From assembly GCA_001949185.1 (NCBI GenBank), contig BDGG01000006.1:102979-166978 (forward strand): a stretch of 64,000 bases of DNA, in the 5' to 3' direction. The position numbers and the translations under genes are program-made. This document shows positions 1 to 12,277 of this stretch, piece by piece. The first letter of the stretch is position 1, and each line of letters begins with the position of its first letter. The stretch comes from Ramazzottius varieornatus. Taxonomy: Eukaryota; Tardigrada; Eutardigrada; Parachela; Ramazzottiidae. The notes beneath the pieces were generated by a model. That model was not told where the DNA came from, did not search any database, and saw only the letters and a program-made list of their open reading frames with translations.

Positions 1-1018
1 ACACGGACTGGACGCCGCAATGAACAGCAGCGCCAAGTCGTCCTTCTTAGCCAGCTCTTCGGTACCGACATTGTTCCGCAGCAAGTTGCACAATATCTGC
101 AGACAGCCAAACAGTCTTCCCCCTCTTATATCATCGGGTGAACCTGGACAAGAACGGATAGCGTACCTCGCTGCTGACGGCTGCCAGGCTGTGGCGGCTA
201 GCTATCACTTCCGTTCCGGCACTGGCAGGTGGAAGGTCGAAAAACAGGTAGAAACTCTTGACAATGGTGGAAGGCAAGGCCGTGGCACACAGCAGATCGG
301 CCAGCCGACCGGGGCCACAAGGCGACAGGATCTGCAAACTGGCTAACAGCTGCCATCCATGCGATAATTCGTTAGGTCCCAGAAAGTCCACAATGGCCAA
401 GCTGGCCCCTTCTATTAACACAATCTATGTACAGTGCTGTATATCCAGATACATCAACCCACTTCCGGTTGCGCGCTCGCCCCTTTTATCCAAGGACAAA
501 ATGCGCCACCGTTCGCGAGAATGGTAAGTCATCGAACATAGCAAGAGCTATTTACCTGAGCTGCGATCGCCTGCTCGCTTCTTGATTTCATGAACCAGCA
601 GTTTCGCCAAAGCTGCCCCGAATAGTGGTGTGTCGGGAAACTGTTGCTGAATCTGTTCGACACTGGTATTCTTGAAGAGCTACAAATGAACAAAAGCGCG
701 AACATATGTAGGGAAGTCACTTCCGAGTTCCGACTGCCTCTTCGATATGGCGGATATCCCCCACTGCAAGCATACCTTGTTAAAAATGGGCACCAGAGAG
801 TAAAGACGGTCGTCCTGAGTGAAACTGATGGACGATCCAGAAGGCGTTTTGGAGACAGATTCGAAGACCCGCTTTAGGTGTTGCAGGTGCAGCGCATAAT
901 CTTGGCTGCTGCCCGACGCATTCTTCAACGACGATGCACTATTGTTTGCCGGGCTACTGGCTGAACCAACGCCGGAAATCGAGCCCTGCGACTGCACCAG
1001 TTTCTTCAGCGTATTCAT
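1..1018 (-). CDS. WDFY3: WDFY3/Alfy (blue cheese) N-terminus, partial
   Basis: This is the 5' end of a very large BEACH-WD-FYVE scaffold for selective autophagy of protein aggregates; the rest lies beyond the left edge. Exons on the minus strand: 1018-776, 679-556, 411-223 and 143-1 (open). The start MNTLKKLVQS has a 3' splice site just upstream (about 1026), so a 5' UTR exon is likely. Family-diagnostic stretches are the segment LYSLVPIFNK, then GWQLLASLQIL, LPSTIVKSFYLFFDLP, and EELAKKDDLALLF at the left edge, all matching the conserved WDFY3 N-terminal region. The 79 bp intron at 144-222 uses a weak GTGCCG donor, chosen because it restores the reading frame into the conserved last exon. 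The BEACH, WD40 and FYVE domains are not in the window. It is divergently arranged with RICTOR, 945 bp between start codons. Family assignment is firm; the third splice junction is less sure. Confidence 0.9.
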
Positions 1019-1418
1019 TTTCCCTAAAAGAAGGAGAAAGAGACGAGCGTTTGTATGACGGTCGAGCACAATCACCCTAAGGTTTCAACAGATTTACGGT
1101 ACCTCTTTCAGTAACTCCGTCAGCTGATCTCCTGCCATCGTTTCTCCGAACAGCATCCCCCAGCCGCTAACCTCGTTCAGGTCGTCCAACTATCTCTTTC
1201 CAGACCTCCCCTTTTCCTTAGAAGACTGAGTATAAGCTCAGGTTGAACCCTAACAAGGAAAGAAAACTAATAATTACTGATTAATCAGATTGCTAAAATT
1301 GGTTTTGGCAGATTGATCCAATCAAATTGCTCAACCAAGGATCAATACTAACACTTTATCAAGTGACTCCAGTGCGACCGAACGTACGTACGAGTACGAT
1401 GGTACGCTAAGAGCCTAA

Positions 1419-1780
1419 GGCCGTGTACATTTAGTGGTAGACTACTAGGTCGTTGTGAAGATTATGACGAACCTGCGTATGAAGCTGGGTTGAAAGCTAC
1501 TAGCCTCTTTTGGATAGTAGCTGTGGAAAGCGCTTTATAATGGGATTGGTTGGCTAGGCTGGTTGCTGGCCCTGATGAGTTCACAAAGTCGACGTAGTTG
1601 ACGACGAGGTCAGGTGAAACGTGGTTGAAATGACCCATCTCATAATTTTTCGACTTTGTGAACGATTTTTGGGTTGTTATGCGCTACCCACCTCTGGGTT
1701 GGAAATAATCGCTTTTATGAACGCAGGTTCATCATAATCTTCGCAAAGACCTAGTAGCCTACCACTAAATGAACACGGCC
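1419..1780. mobile_element. Foldback/MITE-like element with about 65 bp terminal inverted repeats
   Basis: The left end (1419-1483) and right end (1718-1780) are inverted copies of each other with few mismatches. Each starts GGCCGTGT, then CATTTAGTGGTAG, and runs on through ACTAGGTC and GAAGATTATGA. A second inverted pair lies inside: GTTCACAAAGTCG near 1578 and its complement near 1650. No ORF is present. I see no clear target-site duplication. It is therefore best read as a non-autonomous DNA transposon or foldback element of about 360 bp, sitting between the WDFY3 and RICTOR start codons. Confidence 0.75.
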
Positions 1781-1963
1781 CAAGACATCAGAATTTTATT
1801 TTGTTTTCGTTTTTCTATGAGTCTGGACGAGCGATCCTTTTCCTGATTTTCCTCAATAATCCAGTAACGCTGATTTACTCTTGAAAAACGAATATTACAT
1901 ACTGTACCAGCCCATGTTGCAGCGGAAGTCTGGATAGAAGGTCCCCAGGCACAAGATGTTGAG

Positions 1964-4900
1964 ATGGCATCACGCTACCGAGGTGGTCGAGCACGAAGAT
2001 CAGCTGGTAAGTACTAACACGACTATGTGTCTTGGGTACTCTGGATGGTTTTGGATCGCTGTTGCTGTTCGCCTATCCAAACCGCTTTGCGCGTCTTTCA
2101 GGCATTAGACCTGTTGCTGAAGAAGTTCCGATAACTCGCGACTTGGACTCAGGTGAGTAAACCTCCAAATGTTGCAGAGAAGCATCATGCCGCATCAGCG
2201 ACAAAGTCGAAGTCACCCCGATCAGTTGAGACGGTACCGCGGCCCGTTTTGCTCTCTATGTGCGCCGTCATTCGACGTTCGACATCTCAAGTGGCGCATG
2301 CACAGATAACAAATTTGAAACAATTCTTGCGTATTTTCTGGTGCGTGTACTACTTTTTGGTTTGCAGATGCTGCCGATCTCTACCGGCTGGCACTTCAGA
2401 ATTCAATCGACCTCAAAGCTACCGTGACCAGGAGGCTCTACCATCTGAACTCTCTGGCAAGAGCTTCCAGAATAAGAGAAAGAGCTGCGTTAGATGAAGA
2501 GTTCCTTCCTACGATTCTTAGATTGTATGTCCTGATAATCTACCGTTTCTTTTTCAGTCCCTCACCCTATCGATTTCTGTTGTGTTGTAGCGCTGGGTTC
2601 CTGCTGTGCGATCAATGCAAGGAGATTCGGGCGGCGACACTGCGGGTCATTCGCGTCTCCGTCAGCAGATCCGAGCATTGTCGTCAGCTGGACATGGCTC
2701 ATGTCGATTTCTACATTGCCCGGTACTATTTTCCTGTTTTGCGGGGGAAAAATGCGTTAGCTACAGAAGATTGTATTTCCGTTGTAATTTTTAGGGTGCT
2801 GGACCTGGCATTGGATAACGAAGTGGAACGCATGCAAGCGATTCTCTTGGTCCGCCGAAGACTTTTGCTAGGAAGTCCTCTGTCTTCTCCCATCATCCAC
2901 GCGCTATCCGCGATAGCCTCCGATGGCGAGACCGAACGGGAGCGATTATCCAGAATTTGCCTGGAAATACTGTGTGAAAGCCGTAAGATACGAAACCGTT
3001 GTTGTGCCTTCACTGCTGTGACTGCACCTTCATCTCACTGACCTGTTAAACTGTTATTTAGTGATCCTCTTCCCCAGTCATCCCAGCGTCATTCCTATCC
3101 TTCGAGTATTACTGGATTTCCTCTTGACCTGTAGCTCGCCGCCCCTGTCGACGGCAGTTGTTGCAGCTGTTATGCATTTTGCGGCACAAGCGAGTAACCA
3201 CTTCCCTGCCAGTGTCTGTGATATGACGGTAAGAACTTTGGTTATTCCGTTAGTGGTATGAAGATGCTGACGGCATTCTTGCAGCAAATACTGCACCCGG
3301 TGACGAATTTCGAAGGGACAGCCGACGCTCCTGGCAAGCAGAAGGAGTTGACGCTGGTAGATAAGACCGTCATGATTCGAGCTGCCAAATGTGCCATTAT
3401 AGCAGCTCTTCGCACCTTCGAAGGTATCCACTTGTTGAGTGTGGCATTCGATGGTGTTCATTCCTTGATCAACGTTCTCCACTTCAACAACCACATGGCT
3501 CAGGTGAGACAGCTTTCATCGGTTAAGCCATATCACGCGATCCATTGTGCTGTTAGTATCTCTGCAGGAAGCAGTGCTGGACATTATTTCCGAGCTCTTG
3601 TACATTGCCGGTGAAGTCGAGCCTGGTCGCTTAGTCTGCGGTATGCATGTCGGTATTTTGTCTTTAGTCAAAGTGCGTAGCCTACTCGATTTCCTTGTAG
3701 ATTCGTGGGCACTGCAAGAGAACTTTGTAGCGGACGAAGCGCGAGCGGTGCTGCCTCACGTTGGCGCTACTCGCCTCAACCTTTCCGCCAACTACCTTTC
3801 CCTCCTCATCTTCGTCATGTTCCAGAATGGTCTTCTCGATGCCCTGGTACAAATGGTCACTTCCGACGGTGCTTTCAGCCAGCGAGCTTTCAAAATTCTC
3901 AAGAACTACCTCTCTTTGGGTAACCAGCTCAATTTATTACTGCGACGTGATGGCATCGTCACTTTCATTTACTCTTCAGTGACTTTAGTCTTTTCTTGCC
4001 GGCCAAACAGAAATAATTCATTTATGAAGATTATTCGGATATGTACGCTCAAATCTAAGGTGATTATCATGTCGACCATTATATCGTTGTAGCCAATGTG
4101 TTACTTCCGGCTGAGTTTACGACGCAGCTGAGCAGCCTTCCGTCGCTGGTTTCTTTGGCCAGCAGCTCGTCCATGCAGCTATCAGGGAAGGACGCTGTTA
4201 CGCGCCTTCTGCTGGCCAACACTGATCCCGCCAGACGTTACTTTCCCCACAGCACCATCGAAGCGCCTGCCTCGCTCTTCCTTCAACATATCCTTGAAAT
4301 ATCCCAACCCGTACCTTCTCGTCCTCCTCTTCCTCCGGATAGTGGTCCGCTTGTTGCCGACGTCCATGTTCCCATGCTCCGTGAAGTTTTGTCGGTGATG
4401 ACCAACAACGAGTCAGTCACCTGGAACTGGCCGCTAATCAGTACCCTCCTCAAGGCCAAGAGTATACAAGTCAGCGACCCAACCGGCTTTCGCATTCTCC
4501 ATCGCCTCTTGGTCTTCTTCAAAGCCTCGAACAAACTCTACTCATTCGTCCAGCGGAAGCACGACATGGTAGATAAGGTTTCCTGCGATCATTCTGGGAT
4601 ATGGCTAACGTTTGTCACTTGAAATCGTAGGCTAGAACGTTCGCAGCATGCGCGCTGTGCTTTGTGGATGTGTGTTTGAAAGAAAGTCCAGAGTTGCTGG
4701 AAGAGCTCTTGACGGACTTTCAGCGATGTCTACGCAAAGCCGTCTCGGATGAAGTACAAAGCGAAGTCATCTTGAGTCCTCTGACGTTGTCGGCGTCCTG
4801 TTCCTCCGACTACTTTGTACTGGTGGGCAGAGTATCAAGCCAGGTAGGAGGGGAGATGATGCTGGAAAAGACGGGCTTGGTGGCTCTGTATAACGACATG

Positions 4901-7680
4901 GTTAAGAGGGAGGACGTCCACGAGTCTTACATCAAGCTGATTATCTCTACGTTGGACTATGGACGAATAGACAATACAGCCATGAGAGCACTTCTTGGCC
5001 AAGTGACCAAGTCATACTCGCCGGTAAGGTTTTCTTCGTGGCTGATTCGCCTGATTTACAGTATGTTATATAATAATATCCGGCGGTAATTACGTTAATG
5101 GTAGGCTTTACGCTGTTATACGGCCATGCATTTGCGGACGCTGCTGCGAGCTCGCATGACGGGTTTCTCACAGTGGGGAATGGAATTGCTGCTGTCGTTG
5201 TGGCAAGACACCAACCTGATCGTGGCGCGCACCGCAGCCGAGGTCCTGGACGAGGCTTGTGACGAGAAGGACAACCTGGACGTCCTGATCAGCCAACAAC
5301 CAGCCTTTGACGAGACCCTTCCTCTCGGTGGCTTCCTAAAAGCCAGAGTTTTAGGTTCTTACGTCGGCTTTCAGGTTCGACAGGAAGTGGCAAGGTCCGA
5401 GTTGGACAAGTGGCGCACTTCTCTCAACACGGCCTACGTCCACTTTGTCGAACGCATGCTCAGCTGTAAGTTGCTGAGCCCTGATGCTACAGATGGCGCC
5501 TCTTATCGCAGCTACTCTTTTGGCAGGTGAGGCCGCAGTCAACTTTAGTCTTTCTAAGAAAGAGATTTCTTTTTCCGCAGCGAAAAGTTGATGCCGGAGT
5601 TATTCCTACCCGAGCATCTGTATGGGCAGCTGGTGCAGCATCCCGATGGATGTGATATGGTACGTGAAGAAATGGGCTGGCTGTCGCAGACGATCAAGTC
5701 GGCCTCCACATTATCCGCTGAAGAGATCAAGGTGGCGTTATGGGCCGTGGGACACATTGGTCGGACGACCGATGGCATGGCCTTGCTCAACGAATTTGAG
5801 GTCTTGGACGGTGTGGTCAGTATGGTGGCCGGCCATGACAACTTATCGGTGCGCGGTACAGCCTACTTCGTGCTGGGCCTGTGGTCCGTTACCGAACGGG
5901 GCGCCGACTTGTTGAAGAGTCGTGACTGGCTGGCTGTCCGCCATAACCGTCACGAGGTATGGCCACTGGTCGACCAACGGGTGTCCTACACTTGGGGCGA
6001 CACGTCAACCGAAACTTCGAAAAATGGTACGACAATTAATGCAAGAGACAGCAGAAATGCCTCTATATCTCACTCAGCTTATTTACACTATGTACCGTTG
6101 TACCAGCAGGTCGACCGAGCCCTCCTAGTAATGCCACGACTACAGGTAGCGAGCGTTACAAACAGGCACCAGCACGACTGCTGTCTTACGTCTCCGATCC
6201 CGATCTCTTGCCGGAACATCGGCCAGGCTGGGCCCTGACCGACGACCCGCCATCGGCCAAACCCTCCTTCTCACCTCCAGCCTTCTACGTTTCCACGACG
6301 TTGACCGGCGAAGGCTTACAGAAAAATAGCGGAGAATCTGGCTTCGAGTCCTCCGATGGCCTGACGCGGGAAGGGCGCAGCGAAAGTGCCAAGACCAACA
6401 CCTCGGACTCGTCGCTCTCGCCGCCAGCTATGGATAAAAGTCAGCGACCCACCTGGAAACGAGCCATCTCCACAACGTCTAATAGCCAACAGAGTAAGGA
6501 ATTCGACGACTGTCCAGTTATTACTGAGTTTCACGTTCTTTGTCTTTTTTGCAGGAGAAAAGAAGGTTGGACTGGCCAGCGTCATCAAGAGGTCACAGAG
6601 TACTTTCTACCGTTCGATGGAGGATGGGCTACGCAGTGGAAAACCAGCCAAGCCAGGTGCGATGACAAGGAGCGAAAGTCGACCCAGCTTCCGAGATATG
6701 GCCAGGGAAGGCTTCAAGTCAGCGGGCAACATTCTTGAAAAGATGAGGAAAAAGTCCAGCAATGCCAGCTCGCCCTATCTACTCTCCACCCTCGACGTCA
6801 CCTGCGTCGGCCAGGTAAGCTCCTCTGGGCATACTCTCTCTTAATCAATACAGTCTTTCTGTGTCGACTGCAGCTATCATCGTCCACTGAGACGAAACCA
6901 TCGACAGGCACGCCATCTGCCAAGGAAGAGCGCTTCATGGCTATCTGTCTACCGTTGAAGCGTAGCATTTGGCAGAACCGACGGCACACCTCCACCTATC
7001 GCGCGTCAATGCCCATCAATGAAGAGTGTCTGCACGGGTCGCAGCGAAGGTCCAGCGTTGACCAACCTGCTGAATACCCTTCAGGCCTGGAGATCCACAC
7101 TGCCGCCAAATGCCTTGCCTGCTCCATTGCCGGCTGCGACTTGTCCACCGCCTCATCGCCCGATGCTCCCATCGTTTCCAAGCGAAGGGAAGTTCTCAAG
7201 TTCGTCAACGCGTTGGCTACACCGTTGGGGCACAAAGCAGCTGAACAGGGACTGCTGCAGTAAGCTTGACACTTTGCCTGATGTTGCGCTGAAACACGAC
7301 TTAGTATCGTTCCTGTGAGCTGTCTTTTGACGCAGATTGAAAAATCTCTTGCCGGATTCATACATGGATGTCTGTCTGTACAGCGAAGTCTGCCACTTGT
7401 TGGCTTCGTACCAGTACAAACTGCCGATCCGACGGCTTATCCAGGAGCTCTTTGTCGACGTACCTCTGCAGAAGGTAAATGGTATTTTTCCATCTGTACT
7501 GACTATCTGGCCTTCGAAATCACTTGTTCCATTGTCTGTCGTTCTTTACAGTGCCTTCAAAAGTATTACGAGCTGGACACCGCAGTCTCCGTTCCTGCGG
7601 AAGCAGTGGAAGAGATTAATGTTCAAAACCTTCAAGCGGAGCGTATGGCGACTGCAGCGACCACTTCTGTTTCAGCGTGA
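1964..7680 (+). CDS. RICTOR: RICTOR, scaffold subunit of mTORC2
   Basis: Rictor is the defining scaffold of TOR complex 2, which phosphorylates AKT/SGK/PKC kinases and controls actin and metabolism. Exons: 1964-2006, 2102-2152, 2368-2524, 2591-2722, 2795-2982, 3062-3228, 3285-3503, 3568-3640, 3701-3919, 4093-4568, 4631-5023, 5105-5526, 5581-6026, 6110-6493, 6555-6814, 6874-7259, 7336-7474, 7552-7680. They sum to 1427 codons plus stop with all phases consistent. Diagnostic pieces include KEIRAATLRVIRVSV, DNEVERMQAILLVRR, ENFVADEARAVLPH, LPEHLYGQLVQHPDGC, SVRGTAYFVLGL and the C-terminal DVCLYSEVCHLL...RRLIQELF block. The armadillo/HEAT-like N-terminal half dominates. The Ser/Thr-rich linker (about residues 990-1260) is shorter than in vertebrates, where Rictor has about 1700 residues. 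The start is supported by the Arg-rich N-terminus and acidic second exon typical of the family. Intron 12 is only 54 bp. Confidence 0.96.
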
Positions 7681-8652
7681 TTTCACTGAACGTTTTCAAG
7701 CAGGTAATTTCCGGTTGTAGTCATCCACCAAATGTTTTTCCCACTAAATTTCAAGAATATGAAATGTAGTTTGGGCGGAATTTATCGGTCATTGTCAGCC
7801 TGGTGAACAAAGCATCCTAGATTCAAAATGTATCTGGTGGTACTTAAGATCTCTTTCTTAAAAAAGCGCGCAAATATCCGATTTTTACCGAGAGGCTTGT
7901 GATTTATGAGGTGTGGCGCAGGTTGAAGAAAATGCACAGGGGGAGGTACGAGGTACGCGATAACGGAAGTATGAATACGTCCATCGCGTGATATTGCAGC
8001 GAACTACTGCAAAAATTGCTTGGTACCAGGTCGTCGGCGGAAGTTAGCAGGATGTCTCAACGCTTTAACCGCTATGCTGACTGCAAACATTTCTCCAAGT
8101 TCTTTCTTTGAACTTGATAACTGTAGACCATTTAATGCCGAGTGGTGAGGTGAAATTTTGCTATAACATCTAATTAGGCGAAGCTGTAGAATCAGCCATT
8201 GCTCAGCTGAAACATCATTTTGACGCGCCGATCGAAGGCGCTCGGGTGCGTGTCGGGTTGGTTCTGGTAGATAGCACTGTGAAGATGAAATGACAACATG
8301 ACCCAGCTGTGTCGTAATCCGCCTATGGTATGATGAACAGCATTTGGCTATCATGCTTATTCGCACTGTCGAGCTGATCTTTTCAAGTTGATCGATCAAC
8401 TTTCTGGAAATTATGTGTTTTCGAGCTGACTTCCTCAGTTTAATAATTGAAACATACAGTTTCTGATTCTTGGCTTAGCATATGCACGCTATTCGACGTT
8501 AACGAGAACATTAAACTCACAAGCACCGAGAAGACAATACCGCACCGTTACGTGGCACTAATCAACAACGAAAATGCATAAAAAACACATTTGTCTTAAA
8601 AAGTGGTAGAACCAATATACCAACGTTAGATGTCAAGGTCGGCAATTATTCA
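7681..8652. other. Convergent spacer between RICTOR and the PDZ gene
   Basis: The 3' ends of two genes face each other across 972 bp. Only short, codon-poor ORFs are present and I recognise no protein, RNA gene or repeat. It presumably holds both 3' UTRs. Confidence 0.5.
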
Positions 8653-11600
8653 TCACCAGTTTTGCGTGGTTCGCTTTTCTACCGTCATAACCAGCTTGTT
8701 GCCCTGGTTCAAAAGGGCTTGTTGAGCTTGCTGGTGGGTCCAGCCGGCCACATTCTGTCGGGGACTCTCTCCGATAAAGCACAGGGTATCGCCTTCATCC
8801 AAGCCAACCTGAATTTCATTTGATAGTGTGTCATTTGGTACGTCGATTCTTTCAAACATAAAGGTGTGTGCAAACCTGTTGGGCCATGGATCCAGGGATA
8901 ATTTTGGAGATGAGCAAAGGCTGGCCAAAGTCGCGACCACCGTAAATTTGGAAGCCCCAGGCCGTGTTCTGGTTGGGTCGCTCCATGCGAACTGTCCGCT
9001 TGATGACGGAGGGTTGTGCAGGAGCGGGGGTGGGGGCACTCTTTTTAAAGGCGTCCGACTCGATAATATGCTCTCCTCCTCGTTGGACCGTCATTACCAA
9101 GTTGTTACCCTGATTTTGAATCATCTGGATGGCTTGGTGATAGGGATAGTTGTAAATGACTTGCGCCGGGTCGCCAACGCTGTATATCATATCGTTGGGC
9201 TGAGAAAGAGCAAAATTTTGATTCAACTTCCGGCGTTGCAGGATTTCGTGCCGAGGACTTCTGATCCCTCCACATCGTGACTGTATAATTCGTGCATTAA
9301 TTATTCTAGCTCTTTTGTGTCCGACACCCTGGGTGAGGCGAGAATTTTGGTTAGCAGCAGTTTGTGTACTTCATTCTGCTCATGAATAGCTTCGTACGAG
9401 CCACAAAAACCGGCCTCCTGGCGATTGTCGGATCCTCGCTTTCTTGACGTCCTGGAGGCAGCCAGGACGTTTTATCGGTTTACTTGCACTCTCGGTCCTG
9501 TTGCTTTGTTTCGGTTGGTTACTGTATTTACAGTGAACTTCTCTTGTAAAAGAGCCATGTTTTGTCGATTAAGAAGGGATAATTGTTGCCAAATTTTTTG
9601 TGGAGACGGCAACTGCTACCGATTTTAGGCAACATCGTGTCGCAGGACTCTCGCTGAGCTACGCTGCCGATGCTTCGTTCTAAGCACTTGGCAGTGCGAG
9701 ATGACTGCATGTTCGCTTCTCGCTGCCCCCGCTCAACAAACGTGTTGTCATATCTCGATCGTTCTTGAAGACTGTACTAAAGTTTTCAGACTCAAGAGTT
9801 CTTTGCGCCTGCCGCGAGGATTCGTCCTAAGTAGCTGCCTTAGGACCTTGGATCGTCTAACGAGACCCACTTGCGTGCAATATGCAAGTCTTCCTCATAA
9901 CCGCGGCTATGTATGCTTTTGCGAGCCAGGAAGAACCATCCGAAATCCGCCTTGACGACGCGATCAATTAACCATCATGGACCCGACGAGTTACACGCAT
10001 GCATGCGTAACTTTCTAACTTTCCAAATCCTCACGTCGGGAAATTAGGGCTTCATGCAGCTGTGCTGTGGAGCTACGGCCACCCCAAGGTTCGTTGCCGG
10101 TCTTAGTGAATGCAGTTTGCATTTCTTGCAGTTATTAAACCCAAATTTCTTTTTGCGAATCCGGAAGTTTTCGAGGGGACTGCCATGCATACGATAGTGG
10201 CAAATAGAGGTTAGATCGGGGACGTGCAACGAATGTCTCACCTGTAAACCAACGTCTTCGGCCATGCTTTCCGGTCTGACACTGGTAATCCTTAGCGGTC
10301 CTCCGTCTCCGCCGGCAGTGCGGAAGCCCCAGTCAATGGCCATGTCTTGTCCGGCTCGCATCTTGACGGTCAAGCGCATGATCTCCTGCTGCTTGGGTGC
10401 TGGTCGTCCGGCCATCATGTTGCCGCTGTTGTAGCTGTTGGGTTGGCTGTAAGGATCCGGCTGATTGGCTGTGTAATAATTGTTGTTGTTGGAAGAAGGC
10501 TGAGCGGATCCGGAGGAGAAAGGCGAAGAGGCGCGTTGCTGCTGCTGTGGAGCTGACAGACTCATTGAGGGACTTCGAGCTCGGTTGTTGGAGGCTGGGG
10601 TCGCCAGCGAATTGCTGGCTGGTGGTGGAGACCGTATGGGATATTCACCGCCTCTGCAAAAGACACTCGCGTTCATGCAACTTTGACTAGACAACAAGCC
10701 ACCAAATGTTTTCCCAAGTTGGGCGTTCTACCGCAGCTAGACGGGAAGTACGGACAGCGCAGTATGTATGCTCATAATTAATTGCTAATTTTACGGAATG
10801 CTCCGCGAGCCGGTAGGAAGCACGAGCATCGGCATGGTACGTGTACGTTGTGACGTTTCGCTACATGCTTGGGTAGCCTGGTCCAAGCTGAAAGTGTGTG
10901 TACGTTCCATTTCTTCTGTGCAACTTATAACCGATACAGCGACATCCGTCGTCACTTTCTAGACGTATGTCCCATGGCGCTAGACTGAAAGACGGCTTAC
11001 TGGTTGATTATATCCGACGGATGGACGTTTATCACGGTGCGTGAGCAGTTTATTCTCCATGCTGTCCATGGTACTCTGACTGTCGCATCGACAGTTTCCG
11101 ACTTGAATAGCAAAACAAATGATTTCCATTCTTGTGATATTGCCGCCAAGAAAAGCTGAATGCGTGGATGAATGGCTCATCCATCGCAAACTGATACTGC
11201 TATCGCTCTTGGACACGCACTCAAATTTGTACAAGTCACACTTTGCGCTTAGGGAAGTATTCTGGATCACAAAACGGAGTGGTTGCGAGCGCTTATCCCA
11301 AATCTCGACAAATGTGGCCAACACTGGGAGACTTTCTTCTCCTCATATAATTTGGGTCGGAGTCTAGCCCAACGCTTTACCAGTTGCGCGACCTTTCGCC
11401 GGTCGGGGATTCGTCTTCTTCGATCATGCCAACACAAATTCCATCACCTACTTTAGCTCGAGGTCCTGGAGACTCCCTGAAGTGGCCACTCATACGGTTT
11501 CGACAACGTTCTTGCAGCATAACGACCGCATGACAGATGGCGCTGCGCGTTGTCTTATACAGCAATCCGAATTACGGTAATGGGGGTGAAGCCAATTTGC

Positions 11601-12277
11601 TGAGGGTCCTCCTGCACATCTTGCTACCTCATCAGATGTCTTGGAGTTATGTACCATGCATTTCTGACGAAATATTCTTGCGTACGCGGTGGCCTAACTG
11701 AGGATACGGGTATCGAAACGTTGCTTTCCCGAAGACACATTGGGGGAACGTGCAGGAGTTAATATACTAGAGTCAAGGCTGAAGGCTACACCACACACCG
11801 TGAGAAACTTACAAACAATCGATAACTTGGTGAAAACTGACCTTTGAACTGTCATGATTATCTCGTTGCCCTGGCGCATTAAAGCTGACTGTGCTTGCTC
11901 GTGGGTCCATATTGTGGCATCCGCCGGCGGATCTCCAATGTAAGTCACAAAATCTCCTGCAAAAACACAAGTATCCTATAGCTTGGCGGTCGTCGTCCCA
12001 GGTCATAGCTGCAGACGTTAATATCTTACCGATTAATAATCCCACTTGTTCAGCCAGACTTCCGCTGGTCTGCAATCGATAAGTACCGGTTTTGATGAAG
12101 GCTTGATGTTGAAGCAACTAGTGATCATGCGCATACTACGGCAGGACTTACAATTTTTGTAATCTTCAAATATTCACCATGGTCGACGCCGCCGGAAATG
12201 CGGAAGCCCCACTTGACCGAGTCGTTAGGACGGCGCATCTTTACCGTTAGCTGCATGATCCGCTGAGAACCCGCCAT
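8653..12277 (-). CDS. Three-PDZ protein of the ZASP/PDLIM type
   Basis: The encoded 390-residue protein consists of three PDZ domains and no LIM domain. Exons: 12277-12152, 12069-12030, 11956-11842, 10653-10242, 9199-8876, 8808-8653; phases agree and the sum is 391 codons. PDZ1 (about residues 5-94) starts MQLTVKMRRPND and has WGFRISGG. A Ser/Pro/Gln/Asn-rich linker follows, then PDZ2 (about 175-270) with MRLTVKMRAGQD, WGFRTAGG and a C-terminal NNLVMTVQR. PDZ3 (about 290-388) has RTVRMERPNQN, WGFQIYGG and NKLVMTVEKR. The form (R/K)xTVKMxRP...WGFR(I/T)xGG is typical of the Enigma/ZASP class, which binds the alpha-actinin C-terminus at Z-discs, so a muscle or actin-anchoring role is inferred. 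PDZ2 and PDZ3 are each cut by an intron at the same place (before VGL or its equivalent), which suggests domain duplication. A possible alternative last exon lies at 11766-11694. Confidence 0.88.
9447..9470. repeat. Perfect hairpin in PDZ-gene intron 4 (9-bp arms, 6-nt loop)
   Basis: ACGTCCTGG at 9447-9455 and its exact complement CCAGGACGT at 9462-9470 are separated by six bases. A second perfect hairpin with 8-bp arms, GTCCTAAG and CTTAGGAC, lies at 9824-9846 in the same intron. Both are too short for a standard microRNA precursor. Confidence 0.6.
11694..11766 (-). other. Possible alternative terminal exon of the PDZ gene
   Basis: After PDZ1 the open phase is 2. An acceptor ending in CTCTAG at 11767 opens a 73-nt segment that is exactly in frame: one base plus 24 codons including the stop. 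It encodes SILTPARSPNVSSGK and a short tail. If used, it would yield a roughly 117-residue single-PDZ protein instead of the three-PDZ form. No transcript evidence is available, so this is inference from the frame and splice site only. Confidence 0.35.

Noticed and set aside
11350-11410. tRNA A-box-like sequence on the minus strand (GCGCAACTGGTAAAGCG)
   Set aside because: No B box at the right distance and no cloverleaf with a seven-base anticodon loop.
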